A stretch of 64,000 bases of DNA from Ensifer adhaerens (GTDB taxonomy: Bacteria > Pseudomonadota > Alphaproteobacteria > Rhizobiales > Rhizobiaceae). The notes under the pieces are model-generated. The model was not told where the DNA came from and ran no database searches. It was given only the letters and a program-made list of their open reading frames with translations. The stretch covers positions 62,001 to 126,000 of the forward strand of contig NZ_JABEKT010000002.1 of NCBI RefSeq assembly GCF_013283195.1. Direction: 5' to 3'. Shown here piece by piece: positions 8,886 through 17,734 of the stretch. Positions within the stretch are counted from its first letter, which is position 1. Each line of letters starts with the position of its first letter. The translations under genes and the position numbers were made by a program.

Positions 8886-9185
8886 TTACTGGCTGACCGC
8901 GCCGGTGGAAGCCCGCGACTGGTGGCGCTGCCAGAGTTCGGCCTGCACCTCAGCCTGAAATGCCATGACCTGCTCACGCATGTCTTCTTCGGAGCAACCG
9001 AGCGCAAGCAATTCGTCGGCAAGCTTCCGGCATTCGCGCCGCCAATATTTTACGGCGTCGTCACCATGGAGATCTTCGAGGTCGGCAGCGCAGATGCGAA
9101 TGGTGCTCAGTCTTCTCGCCATCGGAAACGGAACGACCTCGCGTCCGCCAAACACCGCTGCTTCATCTGATCTATCGCCTGCCAT
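8886..9185 (-). CDS. DUF6074 family protein
   Basis: The 99-residue protein contains V-V-P-F-P-M-A-R-R, then a helical region with Y-W-R-R-E-C-R-K-L-A-D-E-L and a conserved end V-Q-A-E-L-W. This pattern fits the DUF6074 family of small rhizobial proteins of unknown function. There is no signal peptide or membrane segment. A GGGGAGAA stretch precedes the ATG (9183-9185). It converges on the SDR gene 45 bases away and is divergent from an ABC transporter. Confidence 0.75.
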   Translation of the reverse strand: MAGDRSDEAAVFGGREVVPFPMARRLSTIRICAADLEDLHGDDAVKYWRRECRKLADELLALGCSEEDMREQVMAFQAEVQAELWQRHQSRASTGAVSQ

Positions 9186-9420
9186 TGCTTCAATTTCTCC
9201 CCTGGTGATTCCCTCTTCTACGAAGCTTATGGTTAACGTTTTCTTCCTCTCGCCCCGCGTTCCGTCTCATCGGGGGATCACACGCTCGGGTTGGTGTCAT
9301 TTGTGACGGCGTCTCTTCGCTTTTCCGTCGCATATCTGTTGGCTTCCGGCTAAAAACATGACATTTGAGCTCAGATTTTAAGGCCGTTCCCGAGCGGCTG
9401 CCCATGTGAGTGCGGTTGTC

Positions 9421-11139
9421 ATGTTGAAGCGCTTCTTCGCGTTCTACCGGCCCTATCGCGGCCTCTTCATTCTCGATTTCACCTGCGCGGTGCTGTCCGG
9501 CCTCTTGGAGCTCGGTTTCCCGGTCGCGGTCAAGCTGTTCGTCGACCAGCTGCTGCCCAGCCAGGAATGGACGCTGATCCTGCTGGCCTCCGTCGGCCTT
9601 CTCGTCGTCTATCTCGTCAATACCGGCCTGATGGCGACGGTCACCTATTGGGGACACATGCTCGGCATCAACATCGAGACCGACATGCGCCGCCTGGCGT
9701 TCGACCATTTGCAGAAGCTCTCCTTCAGCTTCTTCGACAATCAGAAGACCGGCCATCTCGTCGGCCGGCTGACGAAGGACCTTGAAGAGATCGGCGAAGT
9801 TGCCCACCACGGTCCCGAGGACCTGTTCATCGCGATCATGACCTTCATCGGCGCGCTGCTGTTGATGATGACGGTGCACTGGCAACTGGCGTTGATCACG
9901 GCGGCCGTCGTGCCGATCACCGCCTGGGTCACCAGCCGCTATGGCGGCCGCATGGCCAACAATTTCCGCAACCTCTACGGCCGTGTCGGCGACTTCAACG
10001 CCCGCATCGAGGAAAATGTCGGCGGCATCCGCGTGGTCCAGGCCTTTGCCAACGAAGAACACGAACGCAGCCTGTTCGAGACCGACAACCAGAATTACCG
10101 CCAGACGAAGCTCGAGGCCTATCGCATCATGGCCGCCAGCACGTCGCTCAGCTACATGAGCATGCGGCTGACGCAATTGATCGTCATGATCACCGGCAGC
10201 TATTTCGTGCTGACGGGACAATTGACCAATGGCGGCTTCATCGGCTTCCTGCTTCTCGTCGGCGTGTTCTTCCGTCCGGTCGAGAAGATCAACTCCGTCA
10301 TCGAGACCTATCCGAAGGGCATCGCCGGCTTCCGGCGCTTCATCGAACTGATGGAAACCGAGCCCGATATCGAGGATCGCCCTGACGCGGTCGACGTCAA
10401 GGGCCTGCGCGGCGACATCACCTATCGCAACGTCTCCTTCGGCTACAGCGCCGACAAGCCGACCATTGCCAACATCGACCTGACGATCAAGGCCGGCGAG
10501 ACCGTGGCCTTCGTCGGCCCGTCGGGCGCCGGCAAGACGACGATCTGCTCGCTGCTGCCACGCTTTTACGAAGTCGCCGAAGGCAGCATCACCGTCGACG
10601 GGATCGACATCCGCGACATCAAGCTCGCCTCGCTTCGCGGACAGATCGGCATCGTGCAGCAGGACGTCTTCCTGTTCGCCGGCACGATCCGCGACAACAT
10701 TGCCTATGGACGCCTCGGCGCAAACGAAGCGGATATCCTCGATGCCGCCCGCCGGGCAAAGCTCGACGCCATGATCGCCGCACTGCCCGACGGCATGGAC
10801 ACGGTTATCGGAGAGCGCGGCGTCAAGCTTTCCGGCGGTCAGAAGCAGCGTTTGGCGATCGCGCGGATGTTCCTGAAGAACCCCTCGATCCTGATCCTCG
10901 ACGAAGCCACTTCGGCGCTCGACACGGAAACCGAAACGGCGATCCAGCAATCGCTGGCCGAGCTTTCCAAGGGTCGCACCACCCTGGTCATCGCTCATCG
11001 CCTGGCGACGATCCGCGATGCCGACCGCATTATCGTCGTCGATACGAACGGCATCAGCGAGCAGGGCCCGCACGACACTCTGCTCGCCGCCAAGGGCACC
11101 TATAGCCGGCTGTATCACGCACAGGCCGGATTGCGCTGA
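9421..11139 (+). CDS. ABC transporter, fused permease and ATP-binding protein (exporter type)
   Basis: One polypeptide of 572 residues contains an ABC_membrane domain with six predicted helices (about 5-310) and a nucleotide-binding domain. That domain has Walker A G-P-S-G-A-G-K-T-T from residue 366, Q-loop Q-Q-D-V-F-L, signature L-S-G-G-Q near 470, Walker B I-L-I-L-D-E-A-T-S-A-L-D and H-loop A-H-R-L. This is the half-transporter layout of MsbA/LmrA-type exporters that work as homodimers in the inner membrane. The start is taken at ATG 9421; a GTG at 9406 would add five residues and neither has a clear ribosome-binding site. The substrate is not predictable, though lipid, peptide or drug are the usual classes. 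Confidence 0.93.
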   Translation: MLKRFFAFYRPYRGLFILDFTCAVLSGLLELGFPVAVKLFVDQLLPSQEWTLILLASVGLLVVYLVNTGLMATVTYWGHMLGINIETDMRRLAFDHLQKLSFSFFDNQKTGHLVGRLTKDLEEIGEVAHHGPEDLFIAIMTFIGALLLMMTVHWQLALITAAVVPITAWVTSRYGGRMANNFRNLYGRVGDFNARIEENVGGIRVVQAFANEEHERSLFETDNQNYRQTKLEAYRIMAASTSLSYMSMRLTQLIVMITGSYFVLTGQLTNGGFIGFLLLVGVFFRPVEKINSVIETYPKGIAGFRRFIELMETEPDIEDRPDAVDVKGLRGDITYRNVSFGYSADKPTIANIDLTIKAGETVAFVGPSGAGKTTICSLLPRFYEVAEGSITVDGIDIRDIKLASLRGQIGIVQQDVFLFAGTIRDNIAYGRLGANEADILDAARRAKLDAMIAALPDGMDTVIGERGVKLSGGQKQRLAIARMFLKNPSILILDEATSALDTETETAIQQSLAELSKGRTTLVIAHRLATIRDADRIIVVDTNGISEQGPHDTLLAAKGTYSRLYHAQAGLR

Positions 11140-11247
11140 GGAGACGTGGGAGCGCGGTTGCAACTGCGTTGACGGAGCGGTAGGTACGAAACCGATCCGC
11201 CCGTCCGGGCGGCAGATTTCCCTCCCGACCGACTGGCATTGCACACC

Positions 11248-12810
11248 ATGACGACCCTGGATCTTCCCGCCCTCGAACGAGCCGTCCACGCCTTGCCACA
11301 GCAGTACCGGGGGCCGGGCGGCGTCGTCGGCGTGGTCAAGGATGGCCAGGTCATCATGAAGCACGTCTGGGGCTATGCCGATCTCGCCGCGCGCAAGCCG
11401 ATGTCACCCGACACGCTGCTGCCGATCTGTTCCATCAGCAAACACTTCACCTGCGCGGTGCTGCTCGACACGGTGGGCGATCCCGCCAGGCTCGATGGCG
11501 CACTTGACGCCTACCTGCCGCTGATCGAAGGCAAGCGCCCCACCGTTGCGCAACTCTGCCACAACCAGTCGGGCCTGCGTGACTACTGGGCTCTGACCGT
11601 ACTGCAGGGCGCCGTAGCCGATGGCGTCTTTCGTCGCGAGGACGCCCGGCCGCTGCTGTCGCGCGCCCGTTCGACCCATTTCGAGCCGGGCACGCGCTAT
11701 TCCTATTCGAACGGAAACTACCGGATCCTCGCCGACCTCATCGAGGACTATACGGGCCGGTCGCTGTCCGAACTCTACGATCGCTCCGCTTTCGGTCCGG
11801 CCGGCATGACGATGGCCGCCCTCACCCCCGACACCAGCGTGTCGCCGAACGGCGTGATCGGTTACGAAGGCAACGAGGCCACGGGATATTTCGAGGCCGC
11901 AAACCGGATCTATTGGGCGGGCGATGCCGGCATTTCGGCAACGCTCGACGACATGCTGGCCTGGGAGTGCTTCATCGACCGCACGCGCGACGATGACGAC
12001 GGCCTTTACCGCCGGCTTTCCGCAACACAGACCTATGCGGATGGAGGGGCCGCGACCTATGGCTTCGGCCTTGCCCACGAGACGATCGGTGACGTCGCGA
12101 TCACCGGCCATGGCGGCGCCTTGCGCGGCTTTCGCTGCCGCCGGCTGCATGCGGCCAGCGAACGCCTATCGATCGTCGTGATGTTCAACCACGAGGCCGA
12201 CGCCCACGCCGCAGCCACCGCCCTGATGAAGATCGCGCTCGGCCACCGCGATGCCGAGACGGAGGTCGGCGCCTGGGAAAGCCGGCAGTTCGGAACCTTC
12301 CTTGAGCCGGAGACCGGTCTTGCGCTGTCGACCCGGCCCCTCGCGACCGGGCGGCTTGAACTGCGTTTTGCGACCGCGGGCGACGTTCTGCAGATCGGAA
12401 CGGATGGTACCGCCCGCTCCGGCGCGGTCTCGCTTTCGGCAAACGACACCGGCCTGCAGATGGGGCGCGGGCGCGAGAACCTCGTAACGACGGCCCAGAG
12501 GGTCGCCGGCAAGGCAAAGCCCGACATCGCCGGGCGCTACCACTCCGCCGAACTCGACGCCGATATCGAAATCGTGTCGACCAACGGCGTCTTCTTTGCC
12601 GGCTTCGAGGGCTTGCTCGGCAAGGGCGCGATGCATGCGATGCAGCCGGTTGCGGACGATATGTGGCTTGTCAGCTGCAAGCGTTCGATGGATGCGCCGG
12701 CGCCAGGGGACTGGACCGTCAGAATCCATCGCGATGGTGAGGGCGCCGTGTCCGGTCTGACGATCGGATGCTGGCTTGCCCGGCAGATCGGCTATATCAA
12801 GGTCGGCTGA
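11248..12810 (+). CDS. dap: D-aminopeptidase (serine peptidase family S12)
   Basis: At 520 residues it has the exact length of the characterised Ochrobactrum anthropi D-aminopeptidase. The penicillin-recognising active site is conserved at the same positions: Ser62-x-x-Lys65 (S-I-S-K), Tyr153-Ser-Asn155 and an H-G-G triad element near 288. The catalytic domain (about 1-330) is followed by two beta-barrel domains, as in that enzyme. It should release N-terminal D-amino acids, such as D-Ala, from short peptides or amides. The ATG at 11248 is preferred over a TTG at 11239 on length. It is 108 bases downstream of the ABC exporter. Physiological role is unproven. Confidence 0.88.
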   Translation: MTTLDLPALERAVHALPQQYRGPGGVVGVVKDGQVIMKHVWGYADLAARKPMSPDTLLPICSISKHFTCAVLLDTVGDPARLDGALDAYLPLIEGKRPTVAQLCHNQSGLRDYWALTVLQGAVADGVFRREDARPLLSRARSTHFEPGTRYSYSNGNYRILADLIEDYTGRSLSELYDRSAFGPAGMTMAALTPDTSVSPNGVIGYEGNEATGYFEAANRIYWAGDAGISATLDDMLAWECFIDRTRDDDDGLYRRLSATQTYADGGAATYGFGLAHETIGDVAITGHGGALRGFRCRRLHAASERLSIVVMFNHEADAHAAATALMKIALGHRDAETEVGAWESRQFGTFLEPETGLALSTRPLATGRLELRFATAGDVLQIGTDGTARSGAVSLSANDTGLQMGRGRENLVTTAQRVAGKAKPDIAGRYHSAELDADIEIVSTNGVFFAGFEGLLGKGAMHAMQPVADDMWLVSCKRSMDAPAPGDWTVRIHRDGEGAVSGLTIGCWLARQIGYIKVG

Positions 12811-12919
12811 ACGACAGGTCCTGGGTGTGACGAGACGCGCCGACAACAGAGATGGACGGAGACGACCCGAAGTGAGGCAGAAGCGGCCGATTGCAGGACG
12901 AGGTGAAGGCACCGGCCGC

Positions 12920-13663
12920 ATGGCCGGCGATGTCGGCAAACGCGTGACGGTTGCCCGCGCGCTTTCCAAGCTCGGCTACTGCTCGCGGACGCAGGCGGAA
13001 AAGCTGGTGCTCGAGGGGCGCGTCAGCATCGGTGGGCGCAAGACGACCGATCTTTCGCAATGGGTCGATATCGACAAGGATCGCATCACCGTCGACAGCA
13101 AGCCGGTTCTGGCGGAAGACAAGATCTACCTGATGCTCAACAAGCCGCGCGGGCTGGTGACAACCCGTCACGACCCGGAGGGCCGGCCGACTGTCTTTGA
13201 TTGCCTTGGGGACAGCGACGCGCAGTTCCTCTCCCCGGTCGGGCGGCTGGACAAAGCGAGCGAGGGGCTGCTCCTCTTCACCAACGACACGGTTCTCGCC
13301 CAGCGCCTGCTCGACCCGGAAACCCATCTCGGCAAGGTCTACCACGTGCAGGTTTCAGGCGAGATCGGCGATGCCAAACTCAGGGCGATGGTCGATGGCG
13401 TCGAAGAGAGTGGCGAACACTTGCGTGCCGCGCGCGCCGAGCACTTGCGAGGCGGCGAAAAGAACAGCTGGATCGAGGTCGAGCTCAAGGAAGGTCGCAA
13501 CCGTCAGATCCGCCGCATGCTCGATGTCCTCGGCTTCGAGGTCTTGCGGCTCGTGCGCGTCTCGATCGGCGAGATCGTGCTTGGGGCACTTGCCAAGGGC
13601 GCCAGCCGTCCGCTGACGTCGGACGAAGTCCAGTATTTACGGCATCGGACGGGACAAGAATAG
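12920..13663 (+). CDS. RsuA/RluB/RluE/RluF-family pseudouridine synthase
   Basis: The 247-residue product has an N-terminal S4 RNA-binding domain (about 10-70, with A-R-A-L-S-K-L-G-Y-C-S-R and G-R-V-S-I-G-G-R-K) and a pseudouridine synthase domain carrying the catalytic aspartate in G-R-L-D-K-A-S-E-G. The R-N-R-Q-I-R-R-M-L segment follows. It isomerises uridine in rRNA; 16S or 23S cannot be decided here. The ATG at 12920 has AGGTGAAGG ten bases upstream. The reading frame stays open back to 12776 inside dap, but that segment looks non-coding. It probably stands alone. Confidence 0.92.
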   Translation: MAGDVGKRVTVARALSKLGYCSRTQAEKLVLEGRVSIGGRKTTDLSQWVDIDKDRITVDSKPVLAEDKIYLMLNKPRGLVTTRHDPEGRPTVFDCLGDSDAQFLSPVGRLDKASEGLLLFTNDTVLAQRLLDPETHLGKVYHVQVSGEIGDAKLRAMVDGVEESGEHLRAARAEHLRGGEKNSWIEVELKEGRNRQIRRMLDVLGFEVLRLVRVSIGEIVLGALAKGASRPLTSDEVQYLRHRTGQE

Positions 13664-13719
13664 CGGCCCGAAGTCGGACGCGATGCCGCAACACCCCGTC
13701 GGGCGGTTCGACCCATGAT

Positions 13720-13735
13720 GGGTGGAAATCCACCC
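13720..13735 (+). terminator. hairpin downstream of pseudouridine synthase gene
   Basis: GGGTGG and CCACCC form a 6-bp stem with an AAAT loop, 57 bases after the stop codon. There is no U-run, so termination is uncertain. Confidence 0.35.
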
Positions 13736-13912
13736 ACTGAACGAGCCTGTTGTTTCAGATTCTACCCAAACTCGGACAACCGGCGGCGGAAATGCGCGAA
13801 GGCGCACAGCAAGGCCGTTGTCTACGCTCGGATTGCGTCTGCAAATGGATCAACCAGAATCGGCATGGGAGGAGCCTTGCCGGCTGGTCGATAATTCATC
13901 CGGGAGGAAAAG

Positions 13913-14890
13913 ATGAAAACCCTGAATGCGCTTCTTGGCGCCGTTGCCGCCCTGTCGCTTTCTGCCGCTTCCGCCAATGCGCAGACCTATCCCGACCGCT
14001 CGATCACCATGGTCGTTCCGTTCTCGGCCGGCGGCCCGACGGATACCGTCGCACGGCTCGTCGCCGAATCCATGTCGAAGGATCTCGGCCAACAGATCAT
14101 CGTCGAGAACGTCGGCGGTGCCGGCGGCACGCTCGGCGCCGGTCGTGTCGCCCAGGCTGATCCGGATGGCTATACCGTTCTGCTCCACCACATCGGCATG
14201 GCGACCAGCGCCACGCTCTACCGCAAGCTCGCCTACGACACGCTCAACGCCTTCGAATATGTCGGTCTCGTCACCGAAGTGCCGATGACGATCGTGGCTC
14301 GCAAGGATCTTGAGCCGACGGACCTCAAGGGCCTCGTCGAATACGCCAAGGCCAACAAGGACACAGTCACAGTTGCCAATGCCGGCATCGGCGCCGCGTC
14401 GCACCTTTGCGGCATGATGTTCATGAGCGCCATCGAAACACCGCTGACGACCGTTCCCTACAAGGGCACCGGCCCGGCGATGACCGATCTGCTCGGCGGC
14501 CAGGTCGACATCATGTGCGACCAGACCACCAACACCACCAAGCAGATCCAGGGCGGCACCATCAAGGCCTATGCCGTGACCTCGCCCGAGCGTCTCAAGG
14601 TCTTCCCGGACCTGCCGACGACGACGGAAGGCGGCCTTTCCGGCCTGCAGGTCGGCATCTGGCACGGCGTCTATACGCCGAAGGGCACGCCGGCCGACGT
14701 CAACGAGCGCCTCTCGAAGTCTCTGCAGGTGGCACTGAAAGACCCGAACGTTGTCGCCCGCTTCGGCGAGCTCGGCACGATACCGTCGAGCGATGCCGAC
14801 GCAACCTCGGCAGCGCTGAAGGCGAAGCTTGAAGCTGAAATCACCCGCTGGAAGCCGGTGATCGAAGCCGCCGGCCAGTACGCCGACTAA
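13913..14890 (+). CDS. tctC: tripartite tricarboxylate transporter substrate-binding protein (Bug/TctC family)
   Basis: The 325-residue protein begins with a clear signal peptide (hydrophobic core about 5-20, A-N-A-Q cleavage region). The Bug-type periplasmic binding fold follows: Y-P-D-R-S-I-T-M-V-V-P-F, A-G-G-P-T-D-T, G-G-A-G-G-T-L-G and P-D-G-Y-T. It captures a carboxylate in the periplasm and delivers it to TctAB. A good ribosome-binding site, GGGAGGAAA, precedes the ATG. It heads the operon with tctB (15133) and tctA (15602), with a strong hairpin between tctC and tctB. The ligand may be citrate or another carboxylate and cannot be named from sequence. Confidence 0.92.
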   Translation: MKTLNALLGAVAALSLSAASANAQTYPDRSITMVVPFSAGGPTDTVARLVAESMSKDLGQQIIVENVGGAGGTLGAGRVAQADPDGYTVLLHHIGMATSATLYRKLAYDTLNAFEYVGLVTEVPMTIVARKDLEPTDLKGLVEYAKANKDTVTVANAGIGAASHLCGMMFMSAIETPLTTVPYKGTGPAMTDLLGGQVDIMCDQTTNTTKQIQGGTIKAYAVTSPERLKVFPDLPTTTEGGLSGLQVGIWHGVYTPKGTPADVNERLSKSLQVALKDPNVVARFGELGTIPSSDADATSAALKAKLEAEITRWKPVIEAAGQYAD

Positions 14891-14902
14891 TTCGAAGTCA
14901 TA

Positions 14903-14945
14903 CCCGCCACGATCCGGCGCCTTGAGGGACAAGGATCGTGGCGGG
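14903..14945 (+). terminator. strong hairpin between tctC and tctB (attenuator or partial terminator)
   Basis: CCCGCCACGATCC (14903-14915) pairs perfectly with GGATCGTGGCGGG (14933-14945), a 13-bp stem around a 17-base loop, followed by only TTT. It lies 12 bases after the tctC stop. It probably stabilises the tctC mRNA end and limits read-through into tctBA. Confidence 0.65.
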
Positions 14946-15132
14946 TTTACCGCCTTATGCAGCGGAGCCACGTGATGTGGATACGCAATCGTGCCGGAAA
15001 TTGGCTTCCGCGATACCCAAGAGGTGTTGCCCGACCATAGCCATCGCACCACACCGCCGGCAACTGGCAGTCCGAGCTTGCGTTTGGGCCTTTCCTGCCC
15101 ACGCATAGCCAAAAAAACCAAATGGGGACACG

Positions 15133-15594
15133 ATGAAATCAATCTCCTTCGACACCACCAATGCGCTCTGCGGCGGTATCCTGACAGCCGTCGGGATGTT
15201 CTTCGCCTGGCAGGCCTTCAACCTCGAACTCGGCACCGCATTCCGCATGGGGCCTGGTTACTTCCCGCTGGTTCTGGCCGTCATCCTGACGCTTCTCGGT
15301 ATCGTGATCCTCGTTCAGTCGACCCGGGTCGAGGGCGAGCCGATCGGGCCGATCGCGGTGCGTGGGATGTTGTTCATCCTGCCGGCGCCGGTCTTTTTCG
15401 GCCTGACGGTGCGTGGCCTCGGTTTCGTCCCCTCGCTGTTCTTCACGGCTCTGATCGCCTGCTTTGCGTCCGGCCGGATGAAGCCTTTGACCGCCATCGC
15501 GCTTTCGCTGGCGCTCACGGCCTTTTCCGTCGCGGTCTTCAGTTACGGCCTCGGCTTGCCCTTCCAGCGCTTCGGCCCCTGGACCCAGTTCTAG
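15133..15594 (+). CDS. tctB: tripartite tricarboxylate transporter small membrane subunit (TctB family)
   Basis: The 153-residue protein has four predicted membrane segments, with the N-terminal G-G-I-L-T-A-V-G-M-F and G-P-G-Y-F-P pattern typical of TctB. It forms the small membrane component that works with TctA and the periplasmic TctC. GGGGACACG lies upstream of the ATG. Its stop is 7 bases before tctA, indicating translational coupling. The 242-base gap to tctC contains a stable hairpin. Confidence 0.9.
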   Translation: MKSISFDTTNALCGGILTAVGMFFAWQAFNLELGTAFRMGPGYFPLVLAVILTLLGIVILVQSTRVEGEPIGPIAVRGMLFILPAPVFFGLTVRGLGFVPSLFFTALIACFASGRMKPLTAIALSLALTAFSVAVFSYGLGLPFQRFGPWTQF

Positions 15595-15601
15595 GAGACG
15601 G

Positions 15602-17110
15602 ATGATGGAACTCTTCAGCAATCTCGCCCTCGGCTTCACCACCGCCGCCTCGCCGGAAAATCTGCTCTTCTGCCTGATCGGCGTCCTGCTCGGCACGCTG
15701 ATCGGTGTGCTTCCCGGCATCGGCGCCACGGCGACCATCGCCATGCTGCTGCCTATCACCTTTCAGCTGGAGCCGGTGTCCTCGCTGATCATGCTCGCCG
15801 GCATCTATTATGGCGCGCAGTATGGCGGCTCGACCACGGCCATCCTCATCAACATGCCGGGCGAATCCTCGTCTGCCGTGACCGCGATCGACGGCTACCA
15901 GATGGCCCGCAAGGGCCGCGCCGGTGCAGCACTCGCCATCGCCGCACTCGGCTCGTTCTTCGCCGGCACGGTCTCGACCTTCCTCGTCGCCGTCTTCGCG
16001 CCGCCGCTCACCGAGATCGCACTGAAGTTCGGCGCGGCCGAATATTTCTCGCTGATGATCGTCGGCCTCGTATCCTCGATCGCGCTGGCGCACGGATCGA
16101 TCGTCAAGGCGCTGGCGATGGTGGCGCTCGGCCTCCTGCTCGGCCTCGTCGGCACCGACATCTACACCGGCACGCCGCGCTTTACGCTGGGCATCCGGGA
16201 GTATTCGGACGGCCTGAACTTCGTCGCGCTTGCGGTCGGCGTCTTCGGCATCGCCGAAATCCTGCGCAACCTCGAGAATGAGCGCACCCGCGACGTGCTG
16301 ATGGCCAAGGTCACCGACCTGATGCCGACGCGCGACGACTTCAAGCGCATGGTCGGCCCGGTCCTGCGCGGCACGGCGATCGGCTCGGCGCTCGGCATTC
16401 TGCCCGGCGGCGGCGCCATCCTTGCGGCCTTCGCCTCCTATACCGTCGAAAAGCGCGTCTCCGACAAGCCTGAGGAATTCGGCCACGGCGCCATTGCCGG
16501 CGTCGCCGGTCCGGAAAGCGCCAACAATGCCGGCGCCCAGACTTCGTTCATCCCGCTGTTGACCCTCGGCATTCCGGCAAACCCCGTGATGGCGCTGATG
16601 ATTGGCGCGATGATCATCCAGGGCATCGTGCCCGGCCCGAATGTCGCGTCCGAGCAACCGGCCCTCTTCTGGGGCATCATCGCCTCGATGTGGATCGGCA
16701 ACCTGATGCTGGTGGTCTTGAACCTGCCGCTGATCGGGCTGTGGGTGCGGCTGTTGAAGATCCCGTACTACGTGCTCTTCCCGATCATCATGGCGTTCTG
16801 CTCGATCGGCGTCTACAGCGTCAACTCCAACGTCTACGACCTCTATGCCGTCGCCTTCTTCGGCCTCGTCGGCTACCTGCTGTTGAAGCTGCGGTGCGAA
16901 CCCGCCCCGCTTCTGCTCGGCTTCGTGCTCGGTCCGCTGCTCGAAGAAAACTTGCGGCGGGCGATGATCCTGTCGCGCGGCGACCCGACCACCTTCGTCA
17001 CGCGGCCCATCAGCGCCATCCTGCTGTTCATCGCCGCCATGGTGCTGGTGGTGGTGTTCCTGCCGAGCGTCAAGGCCAAGCGCGAGCAGGTCTTCGTCGA
17101 GGAAGATTGA
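15602..17110 (+). CDS. tctA: tripartite tricarboxylate transporter large membrane subunit (TctA family)
   Basis: The 502-residue integral membrane protein has about 11-12 helices and the TctA hallmarks G-V-L-P-G-I-G near the N-terminus, Y-G-A-Q-Y-G-G-S-T-T-A-I-L and the later G-I-L-P-G-G-G-A-I. It is the transport channel subunit, using an ion gradient and the TctC-bound solute. It lies 7 bases after tctB, at the end of the operon. No terminator is visible right after it. Confidence 0.95.
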   Translation: MMELFSNLALGFTTAASPENLLFCLIGVLLGTLIGVLPGIGATATIAMLLPITFQLEPVSSLIMLAGIYYGAQYGGSTTAILINMPGESSSAVTAIDGYQMARKGRAGAALAIAALGSFFAGTVSTFLVAVFAPPLTEIALKFGAAEYFSLMIVGLVSSIALAHGSIVKALAMVALGLLLGLVGTDIYTGTPRFTLGIREYSDGLNFVALAVGVFGIAEILRNLENERTRDVLMAKVTDLMPTRDDFKRMVGPVLRGTAIGSALGILPGGGAILAAFASYTVEKRVSDKPEEFGHGAIAGVAGPESANNAGAQTSFIPLLTLGIPANPVMALMIGAMIIQGIVPGPNVASEQPALFWGIIASMWIGNLMLVVLNLPLIGLWVRLLKIPYYVLFPIIMAFCSIGVYSVNSNVYDLYAVAFFGLVGYLLLKLRCEPAPLLLGFVLGPLLEENLRRAMILSRGDPTTFVTRPISAILLFIAAMVLVVVFLPSVKAKREQVFVEED

Positions 17111-17168
17111 TCCAGGAGGGATGGGGGATGGGGGGATGCGGCATTCTGCCCCTGCGCAGTTTGCCACA

Positions 17169-17182
17169 TTGAGCTTTGTCAA
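17169..17182 (+). promoter_or_regulatory. FNR/FixK-type anaerobox (TTGA-N6-TCAA)
   Basis: TTGAGCTTTGTCAA contains the full symmetric core TTGA-N6-TCAA of Crp/Fnr-family anaeroboxes. It is centred about 60 bases before the start codon of the gene at 17236 and 0.5 kb before a Crp/Fnr-family regulator gene. The match is good but the motif is short. Confidence 0.5.
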
Positions 17183-17235
17183 TAACGTAGCCTATCCCTG
17201 AGCCGACAGATCGGCATAGGGATAGGCAGACAGCA

Positions 17236-17634
17236 ATGAAGCCTCGCACGAGGATCAGAATGCAGCAGGCCATGCGCATGTTTTGCGCATTGGCCGTGCT
17301 GCTTCTCGGCTTCGCGCACCAGGCGCCCGCAGCCGCCGCGGCTTTGTCGCCCGCGGAGCGGGCGCAGTTCGTGCTCCCCGACGGGTCCCTGCCCGACCTC
17401 TGCCTGCCCGGATCCGGCGACGACGGCAGCGGCAAACAAATCTCCCACAGCCACTTCTGCGGCGCCTGTCGCATCTTCTGGGCCCTCCTGCCCGCACCGG
17501 CCAACGCCACGGACACGATCGTTCGCAAGACCGGAAAGGTCCTGCCACCGGCACATCCGGTGGCATCCGCCCGATCGCAGCGTCCACCCAATGCGAGCCC
17601 GCGCGGGCCGCCAGCGTCAGGATCTCACGCCTGA
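17236..17634 (+). CDS. small exported Cys/His-containing protein (DUF2946-like)
   Basis: This 132-residue product has a hydrophobic N-terminal segment (about 14-30) ending A-P-A-A-A-A-A, which reads as a signal peptide or membrane anchor. It then has L-P-D-L-C-L-P-G, an S-H-S-H-F-C-G-A-C-R cluster, and a Pro/Arg-rich tail. The His and Cys-x2-Cys cluster resembles DUF2946-like small proteins, which may bind metal, but I do not assign a function. An anaerobox is 54 bases upstream and a Crp/Fnr regulator gene follows 100 bases downstream. The C-terminal tail is low-complexity, so its end is less certain than its start. Confidence 0.65.
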   Translation: MKPRTRIRMQQAMRMFCALAVLLLGFAHQAPAAAAALSPAERAQFVLPDGSLPDLCLPGSGDDGSGKQISHSHFCGACRIFWALLPAPANATDTIVRKTGKVLPPAHPVASARSQRPPNASPRGPPASGSHA

Positions 17635-17734
17635 GCCCCTCGTCACGGCCGATCGTGACGGAACGCTGATGCCTGATCTGCGGCGCGTCGCATAGCGACG
17701 ATCCCGACGAGATCGCAATACGGATCGCCCACCA

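Noticed and set aside
9204-9270. EcfG-type promoter for the DUF6074 gene
   Set aside because: GGAAC and CGTT are present on the minus strand, but separated by 20 bases, outside the 16-17 spacing.
9190-11364. Long minus-strand frame opposite the ABC exporter
   Set aside because: Acidic, low-complexity translation with no family features; it is the antisense shadow of a gene with intact Walker and signature motifs.
12776-12919. Longer start for the pseudouridine synthase overlapping dap
   Set aside because: The added residues are Arg-rich and outside the S4 domain; ATG 12920 has a better ribosome-binding site.
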